Below, in pieces: positions 26,652 to 37,138 of a DNA stretch of 64,000 nt (position 1 is its first letter; each line of letters starts with the position of its first letter). The notes beneath the pieces were generated by a model. The model made no database searches. It was not told the DNA's origin and was given only the letters and a program-made list of their open reading frames with translations. This stretch comes from RGIG3002 sp045546775 (GTDB lineage: Bacteria; Bacillota; Clostridia; Lachnospirales; Lachnospiraceae), in contig JAZQDM010000088.1 of assembly GCA_045546775.1 (NCBI GenBank), forward strand, positions 1-64,000. Reading direction: 5' to 3'. Both the position numbers and the translations under genes were made by a program.

Positions 26652-28091
26652 ATGCTGAATTTAAATTTGGACTCCATTGATATAAACGGACAAATTCCCG
26701 AAGATGAAACACAAAGACAATACTATTTTATGGCAAAAGCGCGCAAACACGTTGCGAGTTTGCAACAGCAGCTGGGACGTGTGCCAACTTGTGCCGTCAC
26801 CACATTTGGGTGTCAGATGAATGCAAAAGACTCTGAAAAATTAGTCGGTATTTTAGAAAAAATCGGATACAAGTTGATTGAATCGGAAGATGCAGATTTT
26901 GTTATCTATAATACTTGTACAGTTCGTGATAATGCAAACCAACGCGTTTACGGTCGTTTGGGTGTGTTAAACGGCAACAAACGAAAAAATCCAAACATGA
27001 AAATTGCCCTTTGCGGTTGTATGATGCAGGAACCGGAAGTCATCGAAAAAATCAAAGCAAGCTATCGTTTTGTAGATTTGATTTTTGGAACCCACAACAT
27101 TTTTAAGTTTGCTGAGCTCGTATGTGCTACTTTTGAGCAGGAGGGCATGGTCATTGATATTTGGAAGGATACAGACAAAATTGTGGAAGATTTGCCCGCA
27201 GAACGTAAATTTCCTTTCAAATCCGGCGTCAACATTATGTTTGGCTGTAACAATTTTTGCAGCTATTGTATCGTGCCGTATGTGCGCGGAAGAGAGCGCA
27301 GCCGCAATCCAAAAGACATTATCCGCGAGATTGAGGCATTGGTTGCAGACGGCGTTGTGGAAGTTATGTTGCTTGGACAAAATGTCAATTCTTACGGTAA
27401 AACATTGGATGAGCCGATGTCCTTTGCGGAACTTTTAAAAGAAGTCGAAAAAATTGAAGGTTTAAAACGAATCCGTTTTATGACATCGCACCCAAAAGAT
27501 TTATCCGACGAACTGATTGATGTGATGAAACATTCCAAAAAAATATGCCGCCATTTACATTTGCCGTTACAGGCAGGTTCCACCCGCATTTTGACGGCCA
27601 TGAACCGCCGTTATACAAAAGAACAGTACTTGGAATTGGCTGAGAAAATCCGGCGTGAAATACCGGATATTTCCCTGACTACGGACATTATTGTGGGATT
27701 CCCCGGCGAAACATTGGCAGATGTGGAAGAGACCATCGAAGTAGTAAAAAAAGTGCAATACGACAACGCTTTCACGTTCATATACTCTAAGCGTACCGGA
27801 ACGCCGGCAGCTGCTATGGAACAGGTACCGGAAGAAATCGTAAAAGAGGGCTTTGATAAACTGCTTTCGGTTGTGCAAGAGACTGCAAGAAACCGCGCAG
27901 CCCGTTTGGAAGGCCAGACGTTAGAAGCTTTGGTGGAAGAACGCAATGAGCAGGATGATACGCTCATGACAGGTCGCCTTTCCAACAATATTCTCGTCCA
28001 CTTCAAAGGGGACGAAAGTATGCTTGGCCAACTTGTGAATGTCCATTTGGATGAATGCCACGGCTTTTATTACACAGGTACCATTGTGTAA
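26652..28091 (+). CDS. miaB: tRNA-2-methylthio-N6-dimethylallyladenosine synthase
   Basis: Radical-SAM methylthiotransferase that adds the 2-methylthio group to i6A37 in tRNAs reading UNN codons. The 479 residues contain the N-terminal UPF0004 domain with TFGCQMNAKDSEK, the radical-SAM triad CNNFCSYCIVPYVRGRE near residue 200, and a C-terminal TRAM domain (about 415-479). MiaA, which makes its i6A substrate, is encoded about 6 kb downstream with mutSL between, a common Firmicute arrangement. GAGGAG lies upstream of the ATG at 26632-26637. Confidence 0.96.
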   Translation: MLNLNLDSIDINGQIPEDETQRQYYFMAKARKHVASLQQQLGRVPTCAVTTFGCQMNAKDSEKLVGILEKIGYKLIESEDADFVIYNTCTVRDNANQRVYGRLGVLNGNKRKNPNMKIALCGCMMQEPEVIEKIKASYRFVDLIFGTHNIFKFAELVCATFEQEGMVIDIWKDTDKIVEDLPAERKFPFKSGVNIMFGCNNFCSYCIVPYVRGRERSRNPKDIIREIEALVADGVVEVMLLGQNVNSYGKTLDEPMSFAELLKEVEKIEGLKRIRFMTSHPKDLSDELIDVMKHSKKICRHLHLPLQAGSTRILTAMNRRYTKEQYLELAEKIRREIPDISLTTDIIVGFPGETLADVEETIEVVKKVQYDNAFTFIYSKRTGTPAAAMEQVPEEIVKEGFDKLLSVVQETARNRAARLEGQTLEALVEERNEQDDTLMTGRLSNNILVHFKGDESMLGQLVNVHLDECHGFYYTGTIV

Positions 28092-28128
28092 TGGTATAAA
28101 AATAACGAATTTGTCCAAAACATAAAAC

Positions 28129-28157
28129 TTGAAAAACAAAAAAAATCACTATAAAAT
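28129..28157 (+). promoter_or_regulatory. Sigma-A promoter for the SulP/mutS operon
   Basis: TTGAAA (28129-28134), a 17-nt spacer and TAAAAT (28152-28157) lie about 34 nt before the SulP start codon, in an AT-rich gap after miaB. Confidence 0.65.
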
Positions 28158-28190
28158 ATAAAAGTTAAAAAATACATATGAGGAGCAGTT

Positions 28191-29855
28191 ATGGAAAAGC
28201 TTAAACCAAAGTTGTTTTCGGTCATGAAAACATATTCTACACAACAATTTTTTAAAGATGTCATCGCAGGTATTATCGTTGCGATTATTGCATTGCCTCT
28301 TTCTATCGCCTTAGCACTTGCATCAGGCGTCACACCGGAAATGGGTATTTACACTGCAATTACAGCTGGATTTGTTATCTCTTTCCTGGGCGGAAGCCGT
28401 GTACAGATTGCTGGCCCTACGGCAGCATTTGCAACGATTGTTGCTGGCATTGTTGCCAAAAACGGCCTGGAAGGTCTTGTTGTTGCAACGATTATTGCCG
28501 GTGTTATTTTGATTGGTATGGGTCTGTTGCGTCTCGGTAACTTGATCAAATACATTCCTTGTACGATTACAACCGGTTTTACATCCGGTATTGCCGTGAC
28601 AATTGTAATCGGTCAGTTAAAAGATTTCCTTGGTCTTACCATCAAGTCGGAAGAACCGATGATTGAAACAATGGAGAAATTAAAAGGTGTTGCCGACTTT
28701 ATCGGAACTTTCAATATCGAAGCCGTTTTAGTCGGTGTGGTATGCCTTGCTATTTTAATTGTTTGGCCATATATTTCCAAAAAAATCCCGCCTTCATTGA
28801 TCGCGGTTTTGGTTGGTATTGCTATGGTAAAATTCGGAGATATGCATGTAAATACAATTGGTGATTTGTATGAAATTTCCAACGATTTGCCGGCGTTTAC
28901 CATGCCACAGTTTTCTTTTGATTTAGTAAAAAATGTATTCCCGGACGCGATTACAATTGCGGTTTTGGCAGCCATTGAATCTTTGTTATCCTGTGTCGTT
29001 GCTGACAGTATGGTAAACAGCAGACACCGTTCCAACATGGAATTGATTGCACAAGGTGCGGGTAACATTACTTCTGCATTTTTTGGCGGCATTCCGGCAA
29101 CAGGTGCTATTGCAAGAACGGCAGCCAACGTGAAAAACGGCGGTAGAACACCAATCGCAGGTATGGTACATTCCATTACTTTACTTTTAATACTCGTAAT
29201 TTTGATGCCATATGCGGCTTTGATTCCGATGCCGACGATTGCAGCTATTTTGTTTATGGTTGCTTACAATATGTGTGAATGGCGCAAATTTGTACATTTG
29301 TGCAAAACAGCACCGAAGAGCGATATTGCAGTATTGGTAACAACTTTTGTTTTGACTGTTGTATTTGATCTTGTTATCGCGATTGAAGTAGGTATTTTGA
29401 TGGCAGCGATCCTCTTTATGAAGAGAATGAGCGATGTGACCGAAGTTGAGGGATGGAAGTACATCGACGATGAGGATGATCCGGACAGTCTTACTTTGAA
29501 AAAAGTGCCTCCGCACACACTTGTTTACGAGCTGAGTGGACCGTTATTCTTTGCTGCAGCAAACAAAATTCTTAATATTACATTGAACGAAAATGACAAA
29601 TGTCTTATTTTGAGAATGCGCGGCGTGAATGCGATTGATGCAACTGCAATGCATTCCTTAGAAGAGTTGCGCAAACAATGCGAAAAGAAAAACATACAGA
29701 TTATCATATCCCATGTAAACGAACAGCCTCGTCAGGTCATGCACAAATCCGGATTTGATGCAGAAATTGGTTTTGACAACTTCTGTAGCTGCATTGACGA
29801 TGCGTTAAAACGCGCCGAAGAACTTCAGGCAAACTTAGAGACACAGGAGAAATAA
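28191..29855 (+). CDS. SulP-family anion transporter with STAS domain
   Basis: Membrane transporter of the SLC26/SulP family. The 554 residues contain about 12-14 hydrophobic segments (about 20-420), beginning with the family pattern DVIAGIIVAIIALPLSIALALASGV split over the first helices and the GGSRVQIAGPTAAF element, then a C-terminal STAS domain (about 440-545; VYELSGPLFFAAANK, MRGVNAIDATAMHSLEEL). Sulfate, bicarbonate or other anions are possible substrates. Its stop is one base from the mutS start, so these unrelated functions share a transcript. Confidence 0.9.
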   Translation: MEKLKPKLFSVMKTYSTQQFFKDVIAGIIVAIIALPLSIALALASGVTPEMGIYTAITAGFVISFLGGSRVQIAGPTAAFATIVAGIVAKNGLEGLVVATIIAGVILIGMGLLRLGNLIKYIPCTITTGFTSGIAVTIVIGQLKDFLGLTIKSEEPMIETMEKLKGVADFIGTFNIEAVLVGVVCLAILIVWPYISKKIPPSLIAVLVGIAMVKFGDMHVNTIGDLYEISNDLPAFTMPQFSFDLVKNVFPDAITIAVLAAIESLLSCVVADSMVNSRHRSNMELIAQGAGNITSAFFGGIPATGAIARTAANVKNGGRTPIAGMVHSITLLLILVILMPYAALIPMPTIAAILFMVAYNMCEWRKFVHLCKTAPKSDIAVLVTTFVLTVVFDLVIAIEVGILMAAILFMKRMSDVTEVEGWKYIDDEDDPDSLTLKKVPPHTLVYELSGPLFFAAANKILNITLNENDKCLILRMRGVNAIDATAMHSLEELRKQCEKKNIQIIISHVNEQPRQVMHKSGFDAEIGFDNFCSCIDDALKRAEELQANLETQEK

Positions 29856-29856
29856 C

Positions 29857-32508
29857 GTGGCAGAATTAACACCGATGATGCAACAGTATCTGGAAACAAA
29901 AAAAGAATATTCCGATTGCATTTTGTTTTATCGTCTGGGCGATTTTTATGAAATGTTTTTTGAAGATGCCCTTACCGCATCCAAAGAGCTGGAAATCACC
30001 TTGACCGGGAAAAACTGTGGCTTAGAGGAGCGCGCCCCTATGTGTGGCGTTCCTTATCATGCGGTGGATGGGTATTTAAACAAACTGGTGCAGAAGGGGT
30101 ATAAAGTCGCCATCTGCGAACAGGTAGAAGATCCGAAAACAGCCAAAGGCATTGTAAAAAGAGAAGTAGTAAGAATTGTGACGCCCGGTACCAACTTAAA
30201 CATTCAGGCACTGGAAGAGACTAAAAACAACTACCTTATGGCAATTGCCTATTTCCCGGATGCAATCGGCATTTCCGTGGCAGATGTTACGACCGGTGAC
30301 TATTATTTGACAGAAGTGGAAGACGACCGGAAGCTTCTTGATGAAATCAACAAATATGCACCTTCCGAAATCGTCAGCAACGATGCACTTTTTATGAGTA
30401 CGGTTGACATCGAAGATTTAAAAGGTCGTCTTCATATATCCGTGCATTCTTTGGAACCGCACTGTTTTGATGATGAAAACTGCAAAAAAGTGTTATTAAA
30501 ACATTTTAAAACAACATCCCTTGCCGGGCTTGGCATTGCCGATTTCCCCATTGGTATTGTGGCTGCCGGTGCTTTGCTTCAGTATTTGTACGAGACACAA
30601 AAAACGGCATTAAGCCATTTTACGCATCTGTATCCGTATTTAACAAGCAAATTCATGTTGTTAGACAGCTCTACACGCAGAAATTTAGAGCTCACAGAGA
30701 CGCTTCGCGAAAAACAAAAGCGAGGCTCTTTGTTGTGGGTTTTGGACAAAACAAAAACGGCGATGGGTGCCCGTACACTGCGCAGTTATTTGGAACAGCC
30801 TTTGATTGACAAAGAGGAGATGGAACACCGTCTGGATGCCATCGAAGAGCTTTGCAAAGACACCGTATCCAGGGATGAATTGCGGGAATACCTAAATCCT
30901 ATTTATGATTTGGAACGACTGCTTGGAAAAGTCAGCTACAAATCTGCAAATCCGCGCGATTTGATTGCATTCCGAAATTCCCTTGAAATGCTTCCTCACA
31001 TCAAATCGGTTTTAAAAGGTTTCTCCAAAAAATTACTTACGGATATTAATTCTGAAATTGATGGTCTGGAAGATATTTACCATTTGATTGACGCAGCTAT
31101 CGTGGAAGATCCGCCCATTGCCATTAAGGATGGCGGCATTATCAAAGATGGTTTTGATGATAACATTGATACGTTGCGCAACGCCAAAACAGAAGGAAAA
31201 AACTGGCTTGCCCAGCTGGAAGAAGAGGACAGAGAACGCACGGGAATCAAAAACCTGCGTATCAAATATAACAAAGTGTTTGGCTATTATTTCGAAGTCA
31301 CCAATTCTTACAAAGACTTGGTACCGGAAGATTATATACGCAAACAGACATTGGCCAATGCGGAGCGTTACACAACACCACGGCTAAAGGAATTGGAAGA
31401 TACGATTTTGAATGCAGAAGATAAGCTGTATACGTTGGAATACGATATGTTCTGCAAAATAAGAGATTCCATCGCCATGGAAATAGAACGAATCCAAAAA
31501 ACCGCAAAAGCCATTGCAAGACTGGATGTATTCGCGTCCCTTTCTCTTGTTTCCGAGAGAAACGGCTATGTACGTCCTACTTTAAACGAAAAAGGAATTA
31601 TTGATATAAAAGAAGGCCGTCACCCGGTTGTAGAACAAATGCTTTCGGGGGATATGTTCATTCATAACGATACGTTTTTGGATAACCAGTCTCATTGTAT
31701 ATCCATTATTACCGGTCCGAATATGGCCGGAAAATCCACTTATATGCGTCAAGCTGCACTGATTGTGCTGATGGCACAAATCGGTTGTTTTGTTCCTGCA
31801 AAAACTGCCAACATTGGCATTGTAGACCGCATTTTTACCCGTGTGGGTGCTTCCGATGATTTGGCAAGCGGACAGAGTACTTTTATGGTGGAAATGAACG
31901 AAGTGGCTAATATTTTAAGAAATGCAACATCAAACAGCCTTCTTATTTTAGACGAAATCGGTCGTGGTACCTCCACCTTTGACGGACTCAGTATTGCTTG
32001 GGCAGTCATTGAACATATCAGCAACCGCAAAATACTCGGTGCAAAGACGCTGTTTGCAACCCATTATCATGAATTGACCGAGTTGGAAGGCAAAATGAGT
32101 AACGTAAACAATTATTGCATTGCAGTAAAAGAAAAGGGCGATGACATTGTTTTCCTTCGAAAAATAGTAAAAGGCGGCGCCGATAAAAGCTACGGTATAC
32201 AAGTTGCAAAATTAGCCGGCGTTCCTGATATGGTCATTGACCGCGCAAAAGAAATTGTCAAGGAATTGAGCGACAACGACATTACCGAAAAAGTACAAAG
32301 TATTCTTGTTGATATAAAAGGCAATGACACAAAAAAATCCGTGCCCAAATACGACGAAGTTGATTTGGCGCAAATGTCTTTGTTTGACACCGTTACGGAC
32401 GAAGATGTTTTGACCGAACTGAAGGAAATTGATGTGTCCAACTTGACACCTTTGGATGCTTTGAACACGTTATACCGTTTGCAAAACAAGTTAAACAATC
32501 GTTGGTAA
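29857..32508 (+). CDS. mutS: DNA mismatch repair protein MutS
   Basis: Mismatch-recognition ATPase. The 883 residues have the N-terminal mismatch-binding domain with the DFYEMF motif (FYRLGDFYEMFFEDA; the Phe wedges at mismatches), connector, lever and clamp domains, then the ATPase with Walker A GPNMAGKSTYMRQ near residue 620 and LILDEIGRGTSTFDG. The GTG start follows CAGGAG. mutL follows immediately, giving the usual mutSL pair. Length and motifs are those of MutS1, not MutS2. Confidence 0.98.
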   Translation: MAELTPMMQQYLETKKEYSDCILFYRLGDFYEMFFEDALTASKELEITLTGKNCGLEERAPMCGVPYHAVDGYLNKLVQKGYKVAICEQVEDPKTAKGIVKREVVRIVTPGTNLNIQALEETKNNYLMAIAYFPDAIGISVADVTTGDYYLTEVEDDRKLLDEINKYAPSEIVSNDALFMSTVDIEDLKGRLHISVHSLEPHCFDDENCKKVLLKHFKTTSLAGLGIADFPIGIVAAGALLQYLYETQKTALSHFTHLYPYLTSKFMLLDSSTRRNLELTETLREKQKRGSLLWVLDKTKTAMGARTLRSYLEQPLIDKEEMEHRLDAIEELCKDTVSRDELREYLNPIYDLERLLGKVSYKSANPRDLIAFRNSLEMLPHIKSVLKGFSKKLLTDINSEIDGLEDIYHLIDAAIVEDPPIAIKDGGIIKDGFDDNIDTLRNAKTEGKNWLAQLEEEDRERTGIKNLRIKYNKVFGYYFEVTNSYKDLVPEDYIRKQTLANAERYTTPRLKELEDTILNAEDKLYTLEYDMFCKIRDSIAMEIERIQKTAKAIARLDVFASLSLVSERNGYVRPTLNEKGIIDIKEGRHPVVEQMLSGDMFIHNDTFLDNQSHCISIITGPNMAGKSTYMRQAALIVLMAQIGCFVPAKTANIGIVDRIFTRVGASDDLASGQSTFMVEMNEVANILRNATSNSLLILDEIGRGTSTFDGLSIAWAVIEHISNRKILGAKTLFATHYHELTELEGKMSNVNNYCIAVKEKGDDIVFLRKIVKGGADKSYGIQVAKLAGVPDMVIDRAKEIVKELSDNDITEKVQSILVDIKGNDTKKSVPKYDEVDLAQMSLFDTVTDEDVLTELKEIDVSNLTPLDALNTLYRLQNKLNNRW

Positions 32509-32549
32509 CAAAACATTTGCCACATGACGGAAAGGGGATTGTGTTATTT

Positions 32550-34478
32550 ATGAACGAAATTCATCTTTTAGACCATGATACAATAGATAAAATTGCAGCC
32601 GGAGAGGTTGTGGAAAGACCGTCAAGTGTTGTAAAGGAACTTGTCGAAAATGCCATTGACGCAGGCTCAGACGCAATTACCGTTGAAATAAAAGAGGGGG
32701 GAACCTCTTTTATCCGCGTCACAGATAACGGTTGCGGCATCGATAAATCCCAAATTGAAAAGGCGTTTATACGCCATGCCACAAGTAAAATCCGCACTGT
32801 TTCTGACCTTGACAGCGTCTTAAGCTTAGGTTTCCGAGGCGAAGCGCTTTCCAGTATTGCTGCTGTAGCAGCGGTGGAAATGATTACAAAAACCAAACAG
32901 GCCCTCATGGGCGTACGTTGCATTGTGGAAGGTGCAGTCTTAAAAGAAATGGATGAAGTCGGTGCGCCCGATGGTACAACCATTGTTGTGAGAAATCTTT
33001 TTTATAATACACCGGTGCGAAAAAAATTTTTGAAACAACCGATGACCGAGGGCGGTTATGTATCTGATTTGATGGAACATATGGCACTTTCTAAGCCGTA
33101 TGTTTCTTTTAAATATATCGTAAATGGGCAAATTAAATTTCACACAACCGGAAGCGGTGATTTGAAAGAAATCATTTACCGCATTTTTGGCAGAGACATT
33201 GCCGGTGAGTTGCTTCCGATAGAAGAAGAATATGATGATTTGAAAATTTCCGGTTTTTTGGGCAAACCGACCATAAACCGTTCCAATCGTAATTTTGAAA
33301 ACTATTTTGTAAACGGACGCTTTATCAAAAGCAGTCTGCTTGCAAAAGCCATTGAAGAAGGATATAAAGGTTATTTGATGCAACACAAATATCCGTTTTG
33401 TGTGTTGCATTTTGACATACAGACAGGCAGTGTCGATGTAAACGTGCATCCGACTAAAATGGACGTTCGTTTTACGAACGGTGAACTGCTTTTTACTAAA
33501 ATTTCTAAAGCAATAACAAAAACACTGTCTGCCCGCGAAATGATTCCGGAAGTTGTGTTGGAAGACCGGATTGTACAAAAAGAGGACAGCATCAAAGAAT
33601 CGGTTCCGGAACCTTTTGAAACAAACCGCATTCACCAATCAAGTCCTATTGCCGGTAATTTTGTGCAGGAAGAAGTTGACTATCAGGTTGACAAACCAAC
33701 CGTAAAAAGCGAATACGCCCAAAATCCGGTATGGAACCGGGTACTTTCTGAAACACCAACAGATGACGAAGATGATTTCTTTGTATCCAATATCCCAACA
33801 CCGGAACCGGCTGCAACGAAAACACAATTTAAAGAAAAAATAATAAGCAAACCATTACAAATGGAATTGTTTGAAGAAAAAATACTCACAAAAGAGGCAA
33901 GAAGTGAGTACTCCATTTTAGGTCAAATCTTTGATACATACTGGTTGTTCCGCTATCAAGACAAATTGCTTATTATGGATCAGCATGCTGCCCATGAAAA
34001 AGTAAAATACGAAACATTCCTAAAAGCTTTGCATGAAAAAAACATTACCTCGCAAATGCTAAATCCTCCTGTGGTCGTGAGTCTAAACGGACAGCAGGAA
34101 ACGCTTTACAAACAGTATGAAGATGTATTTGCAACGCTTGGATTTGAAATCGAAGAATTCGGCGGGAATGAGTATGCCATTCGTGCAGTGCCTACCGATT
34201 TGTATGGATGTAGTGAAAAAGAGCTGTTCGAAAATGTGATGGATGAACTGACACAAGGACCAATCCGCGGCAATATTACTGTCATCGAAGAAAAGATTGC
34301 CTCCATGTCCTGTAAAGCTGCCGTAAAAGGCAATATGAGTATGAGCACCGCAGAAGTAGAAGCGTTGCTTGATCAGCTTTTAAAACTGGACAACCCCTAT
34401 CATTGTCCTCACGGACGACCAACGATGATATCCATGAGCAAATACGAACTGGAAAAGAAATTCAAACGTATCGTTTAA
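32550..34478 (+). CDS. mutL: DNA mismatch repair protein MutL
   Basis: Mismatch-repair partner of MutS, a GHKL ATPase with a C-terminal endonuclease. In the 642 residues the ATPase motifs are KIAAGEVVERPSSVVKELVE and LGFRGEALSSIA. A variable acidic linker spans about 345-445. The C-terminal domain carries DQHAAHEKVKYE, the DQHA-x2-E-x4-E nicking motif, so this MutL is predicted to be an endonuclease as in bacteria lacking MutH. ATG 32550 follows GGAAAGGGG; the reading frame extends upstream to 32502 into mutS without a ribosome site. Confidence 0.97.
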   Translation: MNEIHLLDHDTIDKIAAGEVVERPSSVVKELVENAIDAGSDAITVEIKEGGTSFIRVTDNGCGIDKSQIEKAFIRHATSKIRTVSDLDSVLSLGFRGEALSSIAAVAAVEMITKTKQALMGVRCIVEGAVLKEMDEVGAPDGTTIVVRNLFYNTPVRKKFLKQPMTEGGYVSDLMEHMALSKPYVSFKYIVNGQIKFHTTGSGDLKEIIYRIFGRDIAGELLPIEEEYDDLKISGFLGKPTINRSNRNFENYFVNGRFIKSSLLAKAIEEGYKGYLMQHKYPFCVLHFDIQTGSVDVNVHPTKMDVRFTNGELLFTKISKAITKTLSAREMIPEVVLEDRIVQKEDSIKESVPEPFETNRIHQSSPIAGNFVQEEVDYQVDKPTVKSEYAQNPVWNRVLSETPTDDEDDFFVSNIPTPEPAATKTQFKEKIISKPLQMELFEEKILTKEARSEYSILGQIFDTYWLFRYQDKLLIMDQHAAHEKVKYETFLKALHEKNITSQMLNPPVVVSLNGQQETLYKQYEDVFATLGFEIEEFGGNEYAIRAVPTDLYGCSEKELFENVMDELTQGPIRGNITVIEEKIASMSCKAAVKGNMSMSTAEVEALLDQLLKLDNPYHCPHGRPTMISMSKYELEKKFKRIV

Positions 34479-34492
34479 CAAAGGAGAGGCAC

Positions 34493-35458
34493 ATGGCACA
34501 AAGAACACCCTTGCTCGTTTTAACAGGCCCTACTGCAGTAGGGAAAACAAACTTATCCATCCAACTTGCAAAACGGTTAAACGGAGAGATTATTTCTGCC
34601 GATTCTATGCAGGTTTATAAACATATGGACATTGGTTCTGCCAAAATTACGACCGAAGAAATGCAGGGTGTACCGCATCATATGATCGATATTTTGGAGC
34701 CCTTTGATGAATTTAATGTTGTTATTTTTAAACAGATGGTAAAAGAGTGCATTCAGAATATAGTTTCCAGAAACCATATTCCTATTTTGGCAGGCGGCAC
34801 CGGATTTTACATTCAGGCCGTATTGTATGACATTGATTTTACCGAAAACGAGGAAAATAGCGCCATTCGCAAACGTCTGGAAGAAGAAGCCCTTCAATAC
34901 GGAGCACAATATTTGCATGATAAATTACAAAAAGTAGATCCCAAATCTGCTGAAATGATTCATGCTAACAACAAAAAGAGAGTCATCCGTGCATTAGAGT
35001 TTTTTGAGCTTACCGGACAAAAAATTTCCGAACACAACGAAGAGGAACGGGAAAAACAATCCGCTTATGCATCCGCATATTTTGTGTTGGACGATGAACG
35101 AGAGCATTTGTATGAACGAATCAACTTGCGGGTAGACCAAATGATAGAAAACGGACTTGTCAAAGAAGTGGAGACATTAAAAGCAATGGGATGTGACCGC
35201 AGCCTTGTTTCTATGCAGGGCTTAGGCTACAAAGAAATATTAAGCTACCTGGACGGTGAAATCACATTAGAGGAAGCCGTTTATCTCATCAAACGGGACA
35301 CAAGGCATTTTGCCAAAAGACAGCTTACATGGTTTCGTCGGGAAAAAGATGTCATCTACGTAAACAAAGCGGATTTTTCCTACGATGAGAATGCCATTTT
35401 ACAATATATTCTGGACACATGGAAGGAGATACAACAACAGTGGAACATACAAGAATAG
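34493..35458 (+). CDS. miaA: tRNA dimethylallyltransferase
   Basis: Adds the dimethylallyl group to A37 of tRNAs, supplying the substrate for MiaB. The 321 residues start LLVLTGPTAVGKTNLS (P-loop), continue with ISADSMQVYKHMDIGSAK and PHHMIDILEP, and contain the GGTGFYIQAVLY motif. ATG 34493 follows AAGGAGAGG; an upstream extension in frame lies within mutL. The mutS-mutL-miaA order is conserved in Firmicutes. The 3' end overlaps the next gene by 19 bp. Confidence 0.96.
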   Translation: MAQRTPLLVLTGPTAVGKTNLSIQLAKRLNGEIISADSMQVYKHMDIGSAKITTEEMQGVPHHMIDILEPFDEFNVVIFKQMVKECIQNIVSRNHIPILAGGTGFYIQAVLYDIDFTENEENSAIRKRLEEEALQYGAQYLHDKLQKVDPKSAEMIHANNKKRVIRALEFFELTGQKISEHNEEEREKQSAYASAYFVLDDEREHLYERINLRVDQMIENGLVKEVETLKAMGCDRSLVSMQGLGYKEILSYLDGEITLEEAVYLIKRDTRHFAKRQLTWFRREKDVIYVNKADFSYDENAILQYILDTWKEIQQQWNIQE

Positions 35459-36735
35459 AAAACCAATACAAAGCGCTCGGTATTTCAGGTAACGTGTATG
35501 CTTTTTGCGAAGAAATAGCAGATTCTCTGAAAGAACGTTTTGAGGAGATAGACAAAACAGCTGAATATAACCAGTTAAAAGTATTACAGGCAATGCAGGA
35601 AAATCAAGTCAGTGAAGCATGCCTTCTTGGGACAACCGGCTATGGCTACAACGACATCGGACGGGATACGTTGGAAAAAGTATACGCCTCTGTTTTTCAT
35701 ACAGAAGATGCTTTGGTGCGTCCTCAGATCACATGCGGCACACACGCTTTGGCACTTGCACTTATGAGCAATTTACGTCCCGGAGATGAATTGTTGTCCC
35801 CGGTAGGAAAGCCTTATGACACTTTAGAAGAAGTCATCGGCATCCGCAATTCCAAAGGTTCTTTAAAAGAATACGGCATTTCGTACCGACAGGTTGATTT
35901 GCTAGAAGATGGTAGCTTCGACTACGAAAACATCAAAAAAGCAATTAACGAAAAGACAAAACTTGTTACCATACAACGTTCCAAAGGCTATCAGACAAGA
36001 CCTACATTATCCGTACAACGCATCGGTGAATTGATCCGCTTTGTGAAAGAAATCAAACCGGATGTCATCTGCATGGTCGACAACTGTTACGGGGAATTTG
36101 TGGAACGCATAGAACCTACAGATGTGGGTGCGGATATGATTGTCGGTTCCTTAATCAAAAACCCGGGTGGCGGACTTGCGCCAATCGGTGGCTATATTGC
36201 AGGCAAAAAGGAATGTGTGGAAAACGCAGCATTCCGCCTTACTTCCCCGGGACTCGGCAAAGAAGTGGGTGCTTCTCTTGGCATTTTAAGTTCTTTTTAC
36301 CAAGGATTTTTCCTTGCACCGACCGTGACGGCAGGAGCCTTAAAAGGCGCCATTTTTGCAGCAAATATTTATGAAAAATTAGGCTACAAAGTAGTGCCAA
36401 ATGCTACCGAGTCAAGACACGACATCATTCAGGCGGTGGAATTCCAAAATCCGGATGCGGTCATTGCTTTTTGCAAAGGTATTCAAGCCGCAGCACCGGT
36501 GGATAGTTTCGTTTCTCCGGAACCTTGGGAAATGCCCGGATACGACAGCGACGTTATTATGGCGGCAGGAGCATTTGTTTCCGGTTCTTCCATCGAGCTT
36601 TCTGCAGACGGACCGATAAAACCGCCCTATGCGGTATATTTCCAGGGTGGGCTTACTTGGCAGCATGCAAAATTTGGTATTATGAAGACCGTACAGTCCC
36701 TTTATGAAAGTGGAATTTTGTCGGATAAATTCTAA
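35440..36735 (+). CDS. Methionine gamma-lyase-family PLP enzyme (YnbB/aluminium-resistance type)
   Basis: Fold-type I pyridoxal-phosphate enzyme of the family called methionine gamma-lyase or aluminium resistance protein. In the 431 residues, the PLP lysine is in VGSLIKNPGGGLAPIGGY near residue 248; CMVDNCYGEF provides the Asp that contacts the cofactor nitrogen. The GTG at 35440 has AGGAGA at suitable spacing and overlaps miaA by 19 bp. The same gene follows miaA in B. subtilis (ynbB). The true substrate is not established for this subgroup. Confidence 0.88.
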   Translation: MEHTRIENQYKALGISGNVYAFCEEIADSLKERFEEIDKTAEYNQLKVLQAMQENQVSEACLLGTTGYGYNDIGRDTLEKVYASVFHTEDALVRPQITCGTHALALALMSNLRPGDELLSPVGKPYDTLEEVIGIRNSKGSLKEYGISYRQVDLLEDGSFDYENIKKAINEKTKLVTIQRSKGYQTRPTLSVQRIGELIRFVKEIKPDVICMVDNCYGEFVERIEPTDVGADMIVGSLIKNPGGGLAPIGGYIAGKKECVENAAFRLTSPGLGKEVGASLGILSSFYQGFFLAPTVTAGALKGAIFAANIYEKLGYKVVPNATESRHDIIQAVEFQNPDAVIAFCKGIQAAAPVDSFVSPEPWEMPGYDSDVIMAAGAFVSGSSIELSADGPIKPPYAVYFQGGLTWQHAKFGIMKTVQSLYESGILSDKF

Positions 36736-36853
36736 CGAAACAGGTATACATTATTTGGCATTTATGGTAAACTATTCTGTGGTATGTGTTTTATGTTAGC
36801 GATTCAGTTTACATCCAATGCCATTCCATTTTGAACAAAAACGGAGGAGTCAT

Positions 36854-37090
36854 ATGCGAAAAAATAATTGGGCATGTTTCCTTTTAATTTTAGCAGGCAT
36901 TGTAATTGGTGGATTTGTCGGAAGTCTTTTTCCGGCCAGCTGGTTAAATTATGGACAAACTTTTGGATTATCCAGTCCGGTTGTCCTTGATTTAGGTATT
37001 CTGTGCATTACCTTTGCACTGACTATCAAAATTACAATTGCAAGTATTTTGGGTATTGTGATCGCTTTGGTTATTTATCGCTTTATATAA
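36854..37090 (+). CDS. DUF4321 small membrane protein
   Basis: A 78-residue protein with two to three hydrophobic stretches and almost no polar loop. The pattern WACFLLILAGIVIGGFVGS, a short loop with LNYGQTF and a Gly/Ile-rich end fits DUF4321, which is often encoded beside maf, radC and mreB in Clostridia. Function unknown; possibly associated with morphogenesis by context. ATG 36854 follows ACGGAGGAG. Confidence 0.78.
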   Translation: MRKNNWACFLLILAGIVIGGFVGSLFPASWLNYGQTFGLSSPVVLDLGILCITFALTIKITIASILGIVIALVIYRFI

Positions 37091-37138
37091 GGATTTTCAG
37101 ATACTTTTTTTGCCCGGAGAGTGTAGAAAGAGGTATCG